From NCBI GenBank assembly GCA_027011235.1, contig JALVAI010000385.1, positions 1 through 19,940 of the forward strand: 19,940 bases of DNA. Direction: 5' to 3'. This stretch comes from Desulfobulbaceae bacterium. GTDB lineage: Bacteria; Desulfobacterota; Desulfobulbia; Desulfobulbales; Desulfobulbaceae. How positions within the stretch are numbered: the first letter of the stretch is position 1; the number at the start of each line of letters is the position of its first letter. The position numbers and the translations under genes were made by a program. Positions 6,460 to 14,182 of the stretch are shown one piece after another. The notes beneath the pieces were generated by a model. The model ran no database searches, was not told the DNA's origin, and saw only the letters and a list, made by a program, of their open reading frames with translations.

Positions 6460-7923
6460 ATGCACAAGAACTCAAGCAGCGTTATACTTTTCCTCTTCCT
6501 GGTTCTTGCCGCAGCTCCGGGATGGTGCGCGGACGCACAATCAGTGCATCCGAAAAAATGGACGGTTGTTGAAGCGGTCCACCAGGCGCTGAAAGGCAAT
6601 CCCGATGCCTCAATCGCCCGCCATCGGATAGAAGCAGCCAGGGCAGCCATCAGCCAGGCCAGGGCGGCCTTTTATCCACGGCTCGATGTCGGGGCCGAAT
6701 ATGGTGGTACCGATAATCCGATGTTTTCCTTTGGAAACATCCTCAACCACGGAACATTTTCCAATACCATTAACTTCAACGATCCAGGTACAACCGATAA
6801 TCTCCGCCTTATCGCCAGCCTGCGCTACCGCCTTTACAACGGCGGTCGTGACCAGGCGGGACTTGCAGCGGCAAAGGCGCAGCACCTGGCCCGGCAGCAA
6901 CAGCAGGCAGCAATCCTGTCCACCCTGGCAGACCAGGCGGTACGCAGTTTTTATACCATTGTCCAGGCACAGGAAATCGTTGCCGCCCGCAAATCGGCTG
7001 TCACCGCCATTACCGCATCTCTTGCAGTGGCAAAGGCCAGGTACGCGGCCGGTGATCTGCTCAAGGCAAATCTGCTCGATATCGAGGTACAGCAATCAGC
7101 CGCCCATGAACGACTTATCCAGGCCCATCATGGCCATGAGCTGGCAAAACGCGCCTTTCTCAACCTGCTGGGACTGAGGCTTGATGATGTCCAGCTTGAT
7201 GTTGAAGAGCAATTCCCCCAGCAGGTTCCCGACAATCCGGACCCCGGTGAACGGCCGGAGATAAAGAGCCTGGACGCCATGATCCAGGCGGCGGAAAAAC
7301 AACTTGCCAGGGCCAGGGCCGGCTACCTGCCAACCGCTGACCTGTTCGCCAGCTACCAGATCGACCATGGGTTTGTCAATGAATCGGGCAGCGGCAACTC
7401 CTGGATGGCCGGTGTGCGCCTGAATTACAACCTGTTTGAGGGAGACCGGACCCAGGCGGCCATTGCCGCCGCAACGGCTGAGCTGGCCAGGGCCAAGGAA
7501 CTGAAACGGAAAATGGAGCTGGCCATTACCCTTGAAATCGAGCAGGCGCAACTGGCGCTTAAACAGGCCCGGGAACGGCTGGTGGTCACTGACAAGCAGG
7601 TGCGGCTTGCCCGGGAAAGCGCCCGTCTCTTTCGGGAGCGGTTCAAAGAAGGCGTCATTCTCGCGTCCAACCTGATGGATGCGGAAAACCGACTAACCGA
7701 TGCCCTGGTACATGCATCCATCGCCAGGGCCGCTCACAAAATCGCCATTGCCGACCTGCGCCGGGCAGCGGGCCTTGCCCAGTTTCCTGAAACCCAAACA
7801 GATACAGACCGGTCCATGTCATCATCTGATACCAACAGCGAACACAATTCCTGGCAATCCGCTGGCAAAACAACTGATTCCCGTCACAATGGACCAGGGA
7901 ATACAAAAAAAACAGACAACTGA
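6460..7923 (+). CDS. TolC-family outer membrane efflux protein
   Basis: This is the outer-membrane channel of a tripartite efflux pump, 487 residues long. Residues 1 to about 26 are a signal peptide ending near CADA. The mature chain has two internally related halves, each with long amphipathic helices rich in Ala, Gln, Arg and Glu, and with the usual family segments: ALKGNPDASIARHRIEAAR and YPRLDVGAEYGG in the first half, ARAGYLPTADLFASY and LNYNLFEG in the second. These are the TolC/OEP repeats that trimerise into a barrel and periplasmic tunnel. After about residue 445 there is a hydrophilic tail of some 40 residues rich in Ser, Thr, Asn and Asp, unrelated to the fold. No lipobox is seen. 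It is the first gene of the pump set, followed after 9 bp by the membrane fusion protein gene. The exported compound is unknown. Confidence 0.92.
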   Translation: MHKNSSSVILFLFLVLAAAPGWCADAQSVHPKKWTVVEAVHQALKGNPDASIARHRIEAARAAISQARAAFYPRLDVGAEYGGTDNPMFSFGNILNHGTFSNTINFNDPGTTDNLRLIASLRYRLYNGGRDQAGLAAAKAQHLARQQQQAAILSTLADQAVRSFYTIVQAQEIVAARKSAVTAITASLAVAKARYAAGDLLKANLLDIEVQQSAAHERLIQAHHGHELAKRAFLNLLGLRLDDVQLDVEEQFPQQVPDNPDPGERPEIKSLDAMIQAAEKQLARARAGYLPTADLFASYQIDHGFVNESGSGNSWMAGVRLNYNLFEGDRTQAAIAAATAELARAKELKRKMELAITLEIEQAQLALKQARERLVVTDKQVRLARESARLFRERFKEGVILASNLMDAENRLTDALVHASIARAAHKIAIADLRRAAGLAQFPETQTDTDRSMSSSDTNSEHNSWQSAGKTTDSRHNGPGNTKKTDN

Positions 7924-7932
7924 AACAAACCA

Positions 7933-8955
7933 ATGCCCTCTTTATCTGCTCTTCTTTTTCTCTGTCTCCTCGGCCTGCCCCTTTGCGGGCATGCTGAAAC
8001 GCCACCAGCTCAATCGGCGGCTGCGCCGCCGGTCCGGGTGCAGGCAACCACTGTCCAAAAAACAACCCTGTCCTCACGGGTCGAGGTCGTCGGCACGGTT
8101 CAGGCCGTGGACCAGGCGGTCATTGCCGCAAAAATATCAGGCCCTATCGTGGAACTGCCGGTTGTCCTCGGCTCCCGGGTCAAGGCAGGTGAGCTGCTGG
8201 TCAAAATCGATGCCCGGGAAATATCCGCCCGTCTCCTGCAGGCCCAGGCCCAGCTTGCCCAGGCAAAACGTAACCTGGAACGGGAAGAAAAACTGCTCAA
8301 ACAGCATGCCTCCACACCGGAAACAGTCAAATCCATGCGTGATATGCTGGCAATTGCCCGAGCCGGTTATCATGAAGCGGCAAGCATGCTCGCCTATACG
8401 ACGATAAAGGCCCCCTTTGCTGGCGTTATCACCAAAAAAATTGCCAGTATCGGTGATCTGGCCACACCCGGTATGCCGCTTTTGCACCTCGAGGATGACC
8501 GCCACCTGCAGGTGGTGACCTCCATCCCGGAAAACAATGCCCAGACCATAAAGCTCCATGACCGGCTGCAGGTGGCAATTCCAGCGACTGCAAAAAAAAT
8601 TACCGGTGAGGTGGCTGAAATATCCCCGGCCATTGACCCGCGTTCCCGTACCATGCCGATCAAAATCAATCTTGGTGATTCCAGCGGACTGCAAACAGGT
8701 ATGTTTGCCCGCATTACCCTGCCGGGCAGGTCCTATACAACCATGATGATTCCGGAAGCAGCCATTGTAACCTTTGGTCAGCTCCAAAAGGTGTTTGTGG
8801 TGGAAGACAACCGGGTCCACATGCGGCTGGTACGGACCGGGCTGCGTAAAAACGACCTGGTTGAAATTCTCTCCGGCCTGGAGGCGGGAGAGCGGATTGT
8901 CATTCGAGGCAACCGGCTTCTGAAGGGTGGCCAGCAAGTACAGATTGACAACTAA
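7933..8955 (+). CDS. RND efflux periplasmic adaptor (membrane fusion protein)
   Basis: This periplasmic adaptor of 340 residues joins the inner-membrane pump to the outer-membrane channel. Residues 1-21 form a signal peptide ending CGHA, with no lipobox, so it is probably not a lipoprotein. The order is typical of the HlyD/AcrA family. The first half-lipoyl segment is around residues 55-95 (ISGPIVELPVVLGSRVKAG), and the alpha-hairpin around 95-150 is rich in Gln, Ala and Leu. The second lipoyl half contains TTIKAPFAGVITKKIASIGD. Beta-barrel and membrane-proximal domains follow, ending with GLEAGERIVIRGNRLLKGGQ. The gene starts 9 bp after the channel gene. A cluster of hairpins begins 1 bp after its stop and separates it from the permease gene by 232 bp, so the two may not be expressed equally. 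Confidence 0.93.
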   Translation: MPSLSALLFLCLLGLPLCGHAETPPAQSAAAPPVRVQATTVQKTTLSSRVEVVGTVQAVDQAVIAAKISGPIVELPVVLGSRVKAGELLVKIDAREISARLLQAQAQLAQAKRNLEREEKLLKQHASTPETVKSMRDMLAIARAGYHEAASMLAYTTIKAPFAGVITKKIASIGDLATPGMPLLHLEDDRHLQVVTSIPENNAQTIKLHDRLQVAIPATAKKITGEVAEISPAIDPRSRTMPIKINLGDSSGLQTGMFARITLPGRSYTTMMIPEAAIVTFGQLQKVFVVEDNRVHMRLVRTGLRKNDLVEILSGLEAGERIVIRGNRLLKGGQQVQIDN

Positions 8956-8956
8956 A

Positions 8957-8971
8957 GCGGGCCTTGCCCGC
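8957..8971. repeat. GC-rich hairpin directly after the adaptor gene
   Basis: GCGGGC (8957-8962) and GCCCGC (8966-8971) form a perfect 6-bp stem with loop CTT, one base after the TAA stop. There is no T-run. It could block 3' exonucleases or partly attenuate transcription, and it resembles the two hairpins that follow it. Confidence 0.5.
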
Positions 8972-8982
8972 AACCCATGGCC

Positions 8983-9071
8983 GTAGGGGCGGCTTCAGCC
9001 GCCTTGGGAAAGGCATGGCAGATAAAATGGCGCATGTTGCAGGCGAATAAATTCGCCCCGACAGCATGCGC
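8983..9071. repeat. REP/BIME-like pair of inverted palindromic units
   Basis: Two palindromic units lie in opposite orientation. The first reads GTAG then GGGCGGC-TTCA-GCCGCC (8983-9003): a GTAG foot followed by a stem, the hallmark of REP sequences. The second, on the other strand, reads GTCG then GGGCGAA-TTTA-TTCGCC (9062-9042). The second is enclosed in a longer stem, GCGCATGTTG (9030-9039) with CAGCATGCGC (9062-9071), which has one G-T pair. REP units of this form are substrates of TnpA-REP (RAYT) transposases in other bacteria; none is encoded in this window. The assignment rests on shape and the GTAG foot only, since no other copy is present here to compare. Confidence 0.5.
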
Positions 9072-9111
9072 AACAATTATGGCACATGCGAAAGATAACC
9101 GGATAACATGC

Positions 9112-9120
9112 TGATATAAT
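9112..9120 (+). promoter_or_regulatory. Extended -10 promoter before the permease gene
   Basis: TGATATAAT at 9112-9120 is an exact extended -10 motif (TG, one base, TATAAT), a type that can work without a good -35, and none is seen. Transcription would start near 9127, giving a leader of about 60 nt to the permease ATG at 9188. It lies downstream of the hairpin cluster and could supply the permease independently. Confidence 0.45.
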
Positions 9121-9187
9121 AACTTTTTAATGCATGAAATTTTCTTGTTTTTTATGACAGCAATTCAGGCGTAATGCACTAACATCC

Positions 9188-12100
9188 ATGGATAAGACAC
9201 CAGAAATACATCAGGGATTTGCCGGCAAGCTGGCATCCATGTTTATCGATTCCAAACTCACCCTGATCATTATTATCGCCTCTCTTCTTTTGGGAGCATT
9301 TTCCATCTACCTGCTGCCAAGGGAAGAAGAACCGCAGATCAAGGTCCCCATGATCGATGTCATGGTGTCCATGCCCGGCGCCACGCCCAAGGAGGTGGAG
9401 GAACGGGTCTCCATTCCCATGGAAAAGCTGCTCTATGAACTGCCCAACATCGAATATATTTACTCTACCTCGATGCGCGGCAAGTCCCTGCTGGTGGCCA
9501 GGTTTTACGTGGGGGAAAGCCTGGAAGACGCCATTGTTCGCCTCAACCAGAAACTTGCCACCAATTTCGACCATATCCCGCACGGCGTATCCACACCTCT
9601 TGTCAAGCCGCATACCATAGACGATGTCCCCATCCTGGCCCTCACCTTTCATTCCCGGAAATATGACCATTTTGCCTTGCGCAGACTGGCCGCCCAGGTG
9701 GACGACGAGGTGAAAAATATCTTCGAGGTCGCGGAGACAAAGATAATAGGCGGCAATCGCAGACAGGTGCGCATCCTCTTTGATCCACTCAAACTTGCGG
9801 CCAGAAACCTGAGTATTGACCGGTTGATTCCGGCCCTGCAACAGGCCAACCGGCAGGCCATTGGCGGCAACCTGCTCGCCGGTAACAAAGAGATACTCCT
9901 GCAGACCGGTTCCTTTCTCAAATCAGCCCGGGAAATCGGCCGGGTCGTTGTCGGCGTTTACGGCGGCAGGCCGGTCTATCTCCGTGATGTGGCCACCATT
10001 ATCGACGGACCTGAGGAGCCGCGGAACTATGTCCTGTTCGGTACCGGCAAGGGGGAGCCGGAAGAGGCTGCGGTAACGCTTTCGGTTGCCAAACGGCCGG
10101 GCGCCAATGCCGTCCATGTGGTGGACACGATTCTGCACAAGGTGGAAAGCCTGAAAGGGACTGTGATTCCTGAAGATGTAACAATTACCGTTACCCGCGA
10201 TTACGGGGAGACAGCCGCTGAAAAATCCAATGAACTGCTCTTTCACATGGGGATCGCCGTTGTCGGTGTTGCGGCCCTGATTCTGCTGTTTCTTGGCTGG
10301 CGTGAGTCACTGATTGTTCTGCTGGCCATCCCCTCCACCCTGTCGCTCACCCTGCTCGTCTTTTACCTGTATGGATATACCTTAAACAGGATCACCCTGT
10401 TTGCCCTGATCTTTTCCATCGGTATCCTGGTTGATGACGCCATTGTGGTTGTCGAAAATATCGTTCGGCACATGCGGCTGCCCTACAACAAGTCCCGGCC
10501 CCTGCTGACGGTGGCGGTCGAGGCTGTTTCCGAGGTGGGCAATCCCACCATCCTCGCCACCTGGGCCGTTATTGCCGCCATCCTGCCCATGGCCTTTGTC
10601 GGCGGTCTGATGGGCCCCTATATGCGGCCCATTCCGGTGGGCGCCTCGGCGGCAATGATCATCTCCATGTTCATCGCCTTTACCATCACGCCCTGGGCCG
10701 CGATTCATATTCTGCGCAAGGGATGCGGACCCGAAGAATGTGCCATTGAGATCGACGAAGATGTTGATACCGACCATGCCCAGGACGACTTCTTTACCCG
10801 TCTGTATCACAGATTCATGGAGCCGCTGCTGGCCCATGCATCCTGGCGCCTGCTCTTTTTTGCCACTATCCTGTTCCTGCTCCTGGCCAGTTGCTCCATG
10901 GTATATTTGCGCATGGTCAAGGTCAAGATGCTGCCCTTTGACAACAAGTCTGAATTTCAGGTTATCCTCAATATGCCAGAAGGATCGACCCTGGAACATA
11001 CCGCCCGCGTCGCCCAGGAGATGGCAATGGTTGTCGGTGCGGAACCGGAGGTCGTCAACTATCAGATCTATGCTGGCACAGCGGCGCCCTTTAACTTCAA
11101 CGGCCTGGTCCGTCATTATTTTCTGCGTTCAGGGCCAACGGTTGCCGACATCCAGGTCAACCTGCTGCCAAAGGGCGACCGGGATAAGCAGAGCCATGAC
11201 ATCGCCAAAAGGGTTCGGCCGGCCATTGCCGCCCTGGCAAAAAAATACGGCGCCAATGTTGCAGTGGCCGAGGTGCCGCCCGGCCCCCCTGTCCTGCAAA
11301 CCCTGGTGGCGGAGATATACGGTCCCGACGACAAGGCACGGGTTTCCCTGGCAACGACCGTTAAAAAAATCTTCACCGAGACCGAGGGCGTGGTCGATGT
11401 GGACTGGTACCGGGAGAAAGACCGCAACAAGCTGGTTGTCCTTGTGGACAAGGAAAAAGCGGCCCTAAACGGAATCTCCGAAGGCGCTGTCAACCGTGCC
11501 ATCCAGATCGGCCTGCATGGCAGCTCCATAGACCTCTTCCACCAGCCAAAGGACAAGGAGGAAATCAATATTATCCTCAGGCTGCCCCTGTCCATGCGCT
11601 CAACCATTGACGGACTGCTCAACATCGCCCTTCCCTCCGGGCAAAATCCCTCCGGCCCCCTCGTGCCCCTGCGCGAACTGGTCAAAATAGAGCAACGCCC
11701 TGTTCTGCAGCCCATCTACCGGAAAAACCTGAAACCGGTCATCTATGTCACCGGGGATGTGGCGGGAGCGGCCGAAAGCCCGGTCTATCCCATCCTGGCC
11801 ATGAATAAAAAAATCCATGCCCTTGACGGGCGTGACTTTGGCGGCCGGAAGAAGGATATTGTCATCTACAATCTGCACCAGCCGTTTACCCAGACCGAAC
11901 CGGCCATGAAATGGGACGGGGAATGGCATATTACCCTTGAGGTGTTTCGCGACCTGGGCCTGGCATTTGCCGTAGTCATGATCCTGATCTACATGCTGAT
12001 GGTGGGCTGGTTCAAGGATTACATCACGCCGCTGGTGGTAATGGCGGCAATTCCCTTTTCCCTTATCGGCATCCTGCCGGCCCATTGGGCCCTGGGCGCA

Positions 12101-12436
12101 TTTTTCACCGCCACCTCCATGATCGGTTTCATGGCCGGGGCCGGAATCGTGGTGCGAAACTCGATTATCCTGGTTGACTTTATCGAACTGCGCCGCTCCC
12201 ATGGCCTGCCGCTGGCCGAGGCCGTGGTTGAGGCCGGGGCGGTCCGTTTCCGTCCCATGCTGCTGACCGCCCTGGCCGTGGTTGTCGGCTCATCGGTGAT
12301 TCTGGCTGACCCTATCTTCCAGGGCCTTGCCATCTCATTGATGTTTGGCGAGATTGCCAGCCTTCTGATCAGCAGGATGGCGGTGCCCGTACTCTATTAC
12401 ATGGTCAAGCACCGGCAGGAACAACACAGCGCCTAA
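9188..12436 (+). CDS. RND-family inner-membrane efflux permease
   Basis: This is the proton-driven pump of the tripartite system, 1082 residues, a little over the usual 1020-1050. One transmembrane helix near residues 22-41 precedes the first periplasmic porter region (about 43-350). Helices 2-6 follow (about 352-530), with Asp416 and Asp417 in GILVDDAIVVVENI, the two acidic residues of the proton relay in AcrB-type pumps. Helix 7 is near 551-572, the second porter region comes next, and helices 8-12 run from about 923 to the end. In helix 10 the relay lysine of AcrB is replaced by Arg990 (GIVVRNSIILVDF). The VDD motif argues against the heavy-metal branch, whose motif has a single Asp. The substrate cannot be read from sequence. 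The start at 9188 lacks a clear ribosome site; an extended -10 lies 68 bp upstream. Confidence 0.93.
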   Translation: MDKTPEIHQGFAGKLASMFIDSKLTLIIIIASLLLGAFSIYLLPREEEPQIKVPMIDVMVSMPGATPKEVEERVSIPMEKLLYELPNIEYIYSTSMRGKSLLVARFYVGESLEDAIVRLNQKLATNFDHIPHGVSTPLVKPHTIDDVPILALTFHSRKYDHFALRRLAAQVDDEVKNIFEVAETKIIGGNRRQVRILFDPLKLAARNLSIDRLIPALQQANRQAIGGNLLAGNKEILLQTGSFLKSAREIGRVVVGVYGGRPVYLRDVATIIDGPEEPRNYVLFGTGKGEPEEAAVTLSVAKRPGANAVHVVDTILHKVESLKGTVIPEDVTITVTRDYGETAAEKSNELLFHMGIAVVGVAALILLFLGWRESLIVLLAIPSTLSLTLLVFYLYGYTLNRITLFALIFSIGILVDDAIVVVENIVRHMRLPYNKSRPLLTVAVEAVSEVGNPTILATWAVIAAILPMAFVGGLMGPYMRPIPVGASAAMIISMFIAFTITPWAAIHILRKGCGPEECAIEIDEDVDTDHAQDDFFTRLYHRFMEPLLAHASWRLLFFATILFLLLASCSMVYLRMVKVKMLPFDNKSEFQVILNMPEGSTLEHTARVAQEMAMVVGAEPEVVNYQIYAGTAAPFNFNGLVRHYFLRSGPTVADIQVNLLPKGDRDKQSHDIAKRVRPAIAALAKKYGANVAVAEVPPGPPVLQTLVAEIYGPDDKARVSLATTVKKIFTETEGVVDVDWYREKDRNKLVVLVDKEKAALNGISEGAVNRAIQIGLHGSSIDLFHQPKDKEEINIILRLPLSMRSTIDGLLNIALPSGQNPSGPLVPLRELVKIEQRPVLQPIYRKNLKPVIYVTGDVAGAAESPVYPILAMNKKIHALDGRDFGGRKKDIVIYNLHQPFTQTEPAMKWDGEWHITLEVFRDLGLAFAVVMILIYMLMVGWFKDYITPLVVMAAIPFSLIGILPAHWALGAFFTATSMIGFMAGAGIVVRNSIILVDFIELRRSHGLPLAEAVVEAGAVRFRPMLLTALAVVVGSSVILADPIFQGLAISLMFGEIASLLISRMAVPVLYYMVKHRQEQHSA

Positions 12437-12454
12437 CCACGAGAGAGGACCATT

Positions 12455-12850
12455 ATGGACATTGATGCCATCTGGAAACCGGAATACAGCGTCGGACATC
12501 CGGAAATCGACCGCCAGCATAAATATCTTTTTGAACTCTGGATTATGCTGGATTCATTAAAGAATCAACAGGACAACAGGCTTTCCCTCGAACAGGCCCT
12601 GCTGTCGCTTTTTGATTATGTGGAAGTCCATTTCAACGATGAAGAGGAATACCTGGCCGCCCATCCGGAAATTGAACAACACAAGGAGATTCACGCCGAC
12701 TTTATAGCTCAATCCAATACATTCATGGAAGAATTTCGCAACCAGACCCTGGACCTGGAGGCTGTTGTCGATTTTCTTCTCCACTGGCTCAAGGAACACA
12801 TCATCGAAACGGATCGACGTTATTTCGCCGAGATACAGACAAAAGACTAA
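12455..12850 (+). CDS. Bacteriohemerythrin
   Basis: This small cytosolic di-iron protein of 131 residues binds oxygen reversibly. All seven canonical ligands are present with standard spacing: His22 (DRQH), His59 and Glu63 (HFNDEEEYL), His76 and His80 (HKEIH), His115 and Asp120 (HIIETD). The opening W-x-P-E-Y-S-V-G-x-x-x-I-D-x-Q-H pattern is diagnostic. In anaerobes and microaerophiles such proteins store, deliver or scavenge oxygen; which applies here is unknown. AGAGAGGA at 12442-12449 is a good ribosome site. The gene starts 18 bp after the permease stop and could be cotranscribed with it. It converges on the HD-GYP gene 33 bp away, and I see no terminator hairpin between them. Confidence 0.96.
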   Translation: MDIDAIWKPEYSVGHPEIDRQHKYLFELWIMLDSLKNQQDNRLSLEQALLSLFDYVEVHFNDEEEYLAAHPEIEQHKEIHADFIAQSNTFMEEFRNQTLDLEAVVDFLLHWLKEHIIETDRRYFAEIQTKD

Positions 12851-12883
12851 GATAAACCAGACCCGGCGCCTCGTGATATCGAA

Positions 12884-13987
12884 TTATTCCACTGCCAGGC
12901 TCTTTATCCCCGGTTGATCACCACGGTCCCGGAACCGTTTTCGAACGCTACTGACGACGTCCATCTCGGAGAGGAAAATATCAACCAATGCGGGATCAAA
13001 ATGGACCCCTCTGCCCTTGCGCAGGACATCAACGGCGGCGGCAACAGGAAGGGCATCCTTGTATACCCTCCTGGTCGTCAGGGCATCAAAGACATCGGCT
13101 ATGGCGGCAATACGCGCCTCTATCGGGATGTCCTCACCGGCAACCCCCTCGGGATAGCCGGAACCATCATACTTTTCATGATGCCCCCGGGCGATAATGG
13201 CTCCTACCTGCAACAGGGTTGCCCTGGAATCGGACAGGATACGAAATCCGAACATGGCATGCTCTTTCATCAGGCGAAATTCATCCGCTGTCAGTTTGCC
13301 CGGTTTGAGTAGAATAGCATCGGGAATACCGATCTTGCCCACATCGTGCAACTGGCTCGCCAGACGAATCAACTCGCATCTCTTTTCATCAAAGCCATAC
13401 CCGCGGGCTATGATTCCGCAGTAATGGCTCATGCGCAGGGTATGCTGGGCCGTTTCATCATCCCGAAACTCCGCTGCCTTGGCCAGCCGCAGGACTGTCT
13501 CCTCGCTGGCAACAGCCAGTTCCTGTTTGGCCTCAAGCAGCTTCCTGGTTCTCCTCTGCACGAGATCTTCGAGTTTTTCACTCTGCCGTTGGTGGGCAAT
13601 CTCGAGAAAACGCCGTCTCAGTGCGTTGACCACATTGATGACCAACTCATTGCGACTCACCGGTTTAATCATGTAGGAAAAGGCGCCAAGCTGCAATGAC
13701 TGGACCGCCACCTTGCGGTCATCGATGGCTGACACCATGAGGACCGCCACTTGCGGATGCTTTGCGCCTATCTCCCGAAGCAGATCGATTCCGCTCATCC
13801 CCGGCATATTGATATCAGTTATAACCAGGGAACATTCTTCCTGCTCAAGCAACTGCATGGCCGCTTCTCCATCACCAGCGGTCAGACAGGAGTAGCCCTC
13901 TATTTCAAGGAACCGTTTGTAGATATGTCGTAAATCACGTTCATCATCGACAATTACAATCCGGTCACTTGCAGCTTGATCATCCAC
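12884..13987 (-). CDS. Response regulator with HD-GYP c-di-GMP phosphodiesterase output
   Basis: This soluble protein of 367 residues joins a receiver domain (residues 8-125) to an HD-GYP domain (about 175-345) through a short coiled linker (about 130-165). The receiver has the acidic pair Asp14 and Asp15, phosphoacceptor Asp58 in VITDINMPGMSG and the conserved Lys in MIKPV. The output has QLHDVGKIGIPDAILLKPG (His214, Asp215), HHEKYDGSGYPEG (His269, His270) and Gly277-Tyr278-Pro279. HD-GYP enzymes hydrolyse c-di-GMP to pGpG or GMP, and nothing essential appears to be missing. I take the GTG at 13985-13987 as the start, with GGAGG at 14002-13998 about 10 bases upstream; the nearby ATG is out of frame. 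It follows the hybrid kinase after 195 bp and is the obvious candidate for that kinase's phosphotransfer target. Confidence 0.95.
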   Translation of the reverse strand: MDDQAASDRIVIVDDERDLRHIYKRFLEIEGYSCLTAGDGEAAMQLLEQEECSLVITDINMPGMSGIDLLREIGAKHPQVAVLMVSAIDDRKVAVQSLQLGAFSYMIKPVSRNELVINVVNALRRRFLEIAHQRQSEKLEDLVQRRTRKLLEAKQELAVASEETVLRLAKAAEFRDDETAQHTLRMSHYCGIIARGYGFDEKRCELIRLASQLHDVGKIGIPDAILLKPGKLTADEFRLMKEHAMFGFRILSDSRATLLQVGAIIARGHHEKYDGSGYPEGVAGEDIPIEARIAAIADVFDALTTRRVYKDALPVAAAVDVLRKGRGVHFDPALVDIFLSEMDVVSSVRKRFRDRGDQPGIKSLAVE

Positions 13988-14015
13988 GACACTCTTTCCT
14001 CCGCAATGAATGGTA

Positions 14016-14032
14016 TTCCGTTACAAACGGAA
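14016..14032 (-). other. Hairpin just upstream of the HD-GYP ribosome site
   Basis: On the minus strand TTCCGTT and AACGGAA form a perfect 7-bp stem around a three-base loop. It ends 13 bp before the GGAGG that serves the HD-GYP start. No T-run follows, so a terminator is unlikely. It may structure the mRNA leader within the 195-bp gap between the kinase and regulator genes. I saw no confident promoter in that gap. Confidence 0.35.
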
Positions 14033-14182
14033 ACAACACCTTTTCAGGATACGCCGGCGGAGCTGCACAATTCGACCGGTCGCAAGAAAATGTAAATCAG
14101 AAATTAACGCCTCCCAACTGGACATTTCCGAATACAGGCCGGCAACACGAAAAGATGGCGACTGCAGAGCACAACGGATACA

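Noticed and set aside
6129..6572. 147-codon + strand frame starting in the 6121-6150 hairpin
   Set aside because: It overlaps the signal peptide of the TolC-family gene, has no ribosome site and has an unprotein-like composition. A predicted promoter lies inside it.
9130..9174. 14-codon hydrophobic frame just upstream of the permease, possible leader peptide
   Set aside because: It has no ribosome site, and with the extended -10 its ATG would be almost at the transcript start. The length is easily reached by chance.
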